Below are positions 61,201 through 64,000 of a DNA stretch of 64,000 bases, piece after piece. This DNA comes from Azadirachta indica. Taxonomy: Eukaryota; Streptophyta; Magnoliopsida; Sapindales; Meliaceae. The notes beneath the pieces are model-generated. The model was not told the DNA's origin. It searched no databases and saw only the letters and a list, made by a program, of their open reading frames with translations. The stretch's first letter is position 1. Every line of letters starts with the position of its first letter. Location of the stretch: the NCBI GenBank assembly GCA_022749755.1, contig CM040449.1, positions 186,001-250,000 of the forward strand, given 5' to 3'. The position numbers and the translations under genes were made by a program.

Positions 61201-61559
61201 ATATACATCCTAAGGGATTATGTAGCTTTCATTGATAGAATGATAAATTTTGTAATTTTTAAAATGAATAATTAACTAATTTCACTATTCAGTTACTAAA
61301 AATTATATTACTAATTGAGATGAAAATTGGGTTTTCGGTTCATATCGTTTTTAGTCAACACAAAACTGAACTTAATGATTTCATTTTTCAAAAATGTAAC
61401 CGAATCGAATTATAGTCATGCATAAAATCGAACCAATTCTAACCAAATTGGTCATTTCAATTTGGATTTAACTCAATTAATTGAAAATTTTTTAATTTTA
61501 ATTTTTTTGACAATTTAATTTTTTTATAATTTATATTAAAGTTCATTATTTTTTTATAT
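58250..61559. other. AT-rich intergenic DNA
   Basis: Contains simple repeats: (AC)n at about 60571-60587, a (GC/AC/TA)n compound near 60857-60890, TTA-trinucleotide runs near 59515-59543, and poly-T/poly-A at 59128-59150. A stretch at 61320-61480 rich in AACCGAA/TTCGGTT-like words resembles a dispersed plant repeat. A short block near 60785-60815 (GAAGAACATGTAAAAGTCCC) echoes the tandem unit downstream. No gene supported. Confidence 0.4.
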
Positions 61560-62268
61560 AATTAGTTAAAGTTCTAAATGTTAATTTTAAAATATAAATA
61601 AAAATAATTCATGTATATTAAAGTTTTTATTTAGATTTTAAGTAGGCAAAATTAGACTGAACCAAAAAAATAGAACCAAACTTTTTAATTTGGTTTGGGT
61701 CACTCAATTTAGTTTGGATCACTAGTTTTCTGTTCACTCTTAGTCAAGATATAACTTAAAAAGTCAAGTATTATTTAGAAATAGTAGAGAATTTATGAGT
61801 GAAATAATAAAAATTTTAAATAATTTTTCAAGTTAGTTTTCTTATAATATAATAATTTCAGAAAAAATTTATTTTGCAAGTCTTCATAGAGGATAATGAT
61901 AATAAATACATTCGATCCTTATACATGTATTGACTTGATAATTATCAGATTTGTATTGAAGAATGTGTAAAAGTCCAATTTGCTCTTTTATAATACATTA
62001 TGTGAACTCTCAACAAAATGTTGCAAGTGTTAGCTGCCTTCATAGTATAGTCTTGAGATTTGTAGGCTAATGACTAAGAACTAAACTTTGCCTAAATTAG
62101 AGAAAGAAGAGAGATAATGTGCTTGAAAAATTTTAAGGGTTATCATTAAAACTTACTGAGCCATTCTCTATGATTTAAAAAAGACTTACAAATATACTTT
62201 AATACCTGGTAAAGACAATTCAAACTGAAATTTTAGTACCATAAATGTTTAATTACATATTAATAATT
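61560..62268. repeat. Tandem direct repeat, unit 1 (about 0.7 kb)
   Basis: Aligns collinearly with 62269-62950 over its length. Shared landmarks include AAAATATAAATA, GAACCAAACTTTTTAATTT, TTAGTCAAGATATAACTT, TATTATTTAGAAATAG, TTGAAGAATG.GTAAAAGTCC, ATGTGCTTGA.AAATTTTAAG and ACTACCATAAATGT-like ends. The units differ by many substitutions, so the duplication is old. Borders are estimated by eye. Confidence 0.7.
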
Positions 62269-62950
62269 TGGTGAACTAAACTTAATTAAATTAAAATATA
62301 AATATAAATAATCCATGTATATTGAAGTTTATGTTCGAATTTTGTGTAACTAAAATTGAACCGAATCAAAAACCTGAACCAAACTTTTTAATTTAGTTCG
62401 AATAATCGATTTTTATCCATCTTTAGTCAAGATATAACTTGGAAAGCCTAGTATTATTTAGAAATAGCCAAAAATTAATGAAGGAAACGACAAAAATTTT
62501 AAATAATTTTTCAAGTTTAGTTTCCTTATAATACAATAATTTTAAAGAAAATTTGCAATGTACGTCCTAATAAAGGATTAAATGCTAATAAATATATTCA
62601 ACTCTTGTATATGCATTGACTTGATTATCATCAAATCTTTGTTGAAGAATGCGTAAAAGTCCAATTTGATTATTTTATAATATAAAATGTGACCCTTCAA
62701 AAATAAATCTAATGATTGTTAGCTACCTTCACAGTGTAGACTAATGACTAAGGATTAAGTTTGGCCTAAACTGGAGAAGGAAGAGAGACAATGTGCTTGA
62801 GAAATTTTAAGGGTTTATCATCAAAGACTTACCGAGATTCTTTACGACTTAACTAATACTTACAAATATGCTTTAATACTTGACAAAAAACACTTCAAAC
62901 TTACGTTTTACTACCATAAATGTCTAATATCTACATTAATGGTTTGGTTA
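62269..62950. repeat. Tandem direct repeat, unit 2 (about 0.7 kb)
   Basis: Second copy of the unit. It ends about 30 bases before the TATA box of the second EAR gene, so this copy is effectively that gene's proximal upstream region. No coding content. Confidence 0.7.
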
Positions 62951-62982
62951 ACCTTTTCTCGGCTAAAGGAAAAAAATTTCAT

Positions 62983-62990
62983 TATAAAAA
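62983..62990 (+). promoter_or_regulatory. TATA box of second EAR C2H2 gene
   Basis: TTATAAAAAGAC lies about 120 bases before the ATG at 63108, with a pyrimidine-rich leader between. Confidence 0.55.
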
Positions 62991-63107
62991 GACATCACAC
63001 CCTCTAATTTCATCACTTACTGACGATTATTGCCTGTATCTTTTTTTCTTCAGTTTGCTTGGTTTTACCATTTTCTCGACTCTCTTCTTTCTTTCTTTTA
63101 ATTAACC

Positions 63108-63671
63108 ATGTCTAGCAATCGTTGGAACTTATCAGGAGATGAAAATCCTAATCGGTTCAATCGTGCTCCCCTAAATCATTCAAACTCAATTCAGGAATAC
63201 TGTGAAATATGTCACCAAGTCTTTGATAACATTGAAGCTCTCACAAACCACTATGATACTCATCATAGAGAAGATGAGCATGATGACCATGATATGGGAG
63301 AAGAAAATTTTCCTGAAGCTCCAGCCCTTGGTCAGAATAGCTATGTTGTTGTTCAAAGCCATGTAGCCTTGCAAGCTCAAAGGAGCCTTGCTTTTGGTCT
63401 TGACCAAAACCAAAATCTCCTTACTCAAGGCCTTCCCTTTGTTAGGTCTAGTTATACAATTATACAACAAAGACAGATACAACCAGTTGTTCATCAAGCC
63501 GAGCGTAGACAAAATTTTGCTCCTCCGAACATGGTTAGGCCTGCTAGAGCTTTTGTTGCTCAACCGAATCAACCTGCGGTTGTCCCAGATGAAATTGAGT
63601 TAGACTTTGGTGATGAGGAGAACAACAACAATGTTTCGATCAATTTGAATTTGACCTTAGGTCTTAATTAA
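63108..63671 (+). CDS. Single C2H2 zinc-finger protein with C-terminal EAR motif, paralogue
   Basis: Intronless, 187 residues. The finger is C32-x2-C35-x12-H48-x3-H52 and the end is LNLNLTLGLN, an extended LxLxLxL EAR motif. W6-N7 and the finger positions align with the gene at 57590 (CxICxQVF, NHxxTH), showing common origin, but the central regions are unalignable by eye. An acidic stretch (EDEHDDHD) follows the finger. Like its neighbour it lacks QALGGH. It is probably a nuclear repressor; targets are unknown. The start is the first ATG after a good TATA box. Confidence 0.82.
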   Translation: MSSNRWNLSGDENPNRFNRAPLNHSNSIQEYCEICHQVFDNIEALTNHYDTHHREDEHDDHDMGEENFPEAPALGQNSYVVVQSHVALQAQRSLAFGLDQNQNLLTQGLPFVRSSYTIIQQRQIQPVVHQAERRQNFAPPNMVRPARAFVAQPNQPAVVPDEIELDFGDEENNNNVSINLNLTLGLN

Positions 63672-64000
63672 AATATCAATGATGGGAATAGAAAATTAAT
63701 TATGTTAAGTTTATGTCCTTACCGTTTGTTGTTATTTAATTATTTGTTTTCGTTCTTATTGTTGTTTTCCTTTTATTGTTGGTCTCAATGTTGTTGCTTT
63801 ATTGTTAATTAAGTTGTTAGTAATAAAGATTTTCTAATTTACTTTAATACCTTCCTAATCTGAAAGGTTTGATTTGATTTTGACGCCGGCTTAACTCTTT
63901 CCTTTATTTTTTTTCTTGTTAACAATTAGTAGATTTATTTTAATTTATATAAATTTAATATAAGAAATAAGTTAAATATCCAAATAAAATTAACAAAATC
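63672..64000. other. 3' flank of the second EAR gene
   Basis: T-rich downstream sequence, likely 3' UTR and terminator region, followed by AT-rich DNA to the window end. No gene seen. Confidence 0.4.

Overview
This is a plant nuclear genomic window. Genes have many short GT-AG introns, intergenic DNA is very AT-rich, and plant-only families are present: an RPS2/At4g27190-type NLR, an HD-Zip I factor, EAR-motif C2H2 proteins and a PYRR/NADAR fragment. The NLR repeats look eudicot, perhaps Sapindales such as Citrus or its relatives; that is an impression, not a measurement.

The dominant structure is a giant inverted repeat. Bases 11272-33180 (left arm) reappear reverse-complemented as 33232-55133 (right arm), around a 51-bp spacer holding 23 consecutive A. 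The arms are about 21.9 kb each and nearly identical, with scattered substitutions and small indels. The contig carrying them (10058-55133) is bounded on both sides by a gap of exactly 100 N (9958-10057 and 55134-55233), the usual placeholder for a gap of unknown size. The palindrome is therefore either a real, recent inverted duplication or a head-to-head join of two haplotypes or copies made by the assembler. The sequence alone cannot decide; I lean to the assembly explanation.

Layout. (1) 1-7020: decayed accessory DNA with an NB-ARC P-loop relic, an RNase-H relic of a LINE-type element, a CTG-rich tract, an LRR pseudogene, a fragment of the riboflavin-pathway gene PYRR (its NADAR end) and a MITE-like element. 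(2) 7021-9957, minus: the C-terminal LRR half of a CC-NBS-LRR-type resistance gene, with one frameshift and cut by the first gap. (3) 10058-33180, plus: queuine tRNA-ribosyltransferase catalytic subunit (5' end lost in the gap), an HD-Zip class I gene, a short LTR retroelement with gag remnants, a small gene with a CxxH...CxxC motif and a Ser-rich region, then AT-rich DNA up to the axis. (4) 33232-55133: the same genes in mirror order on the minus strand. The tRNA-ribosyltransferase copy lacks its first exons at the second gap. (5) 55234-64000: AT-rich DNA and two related single-finger C2H2 proteins with C-terminal EAR repressor motifs, on the plus strand. A tandem duplication of about 0.7 kb lies just upstream of the second.

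The two arms carry complementary defects. The left tRNA-ribosyltransferase copy has lost one G in its last exon while the right copy reads through correctly. The right HD-Zip copy has gained one T near its C-terminus while the left copy is intact. No operon-like functional grouping is apparent; these are independent plant genes.
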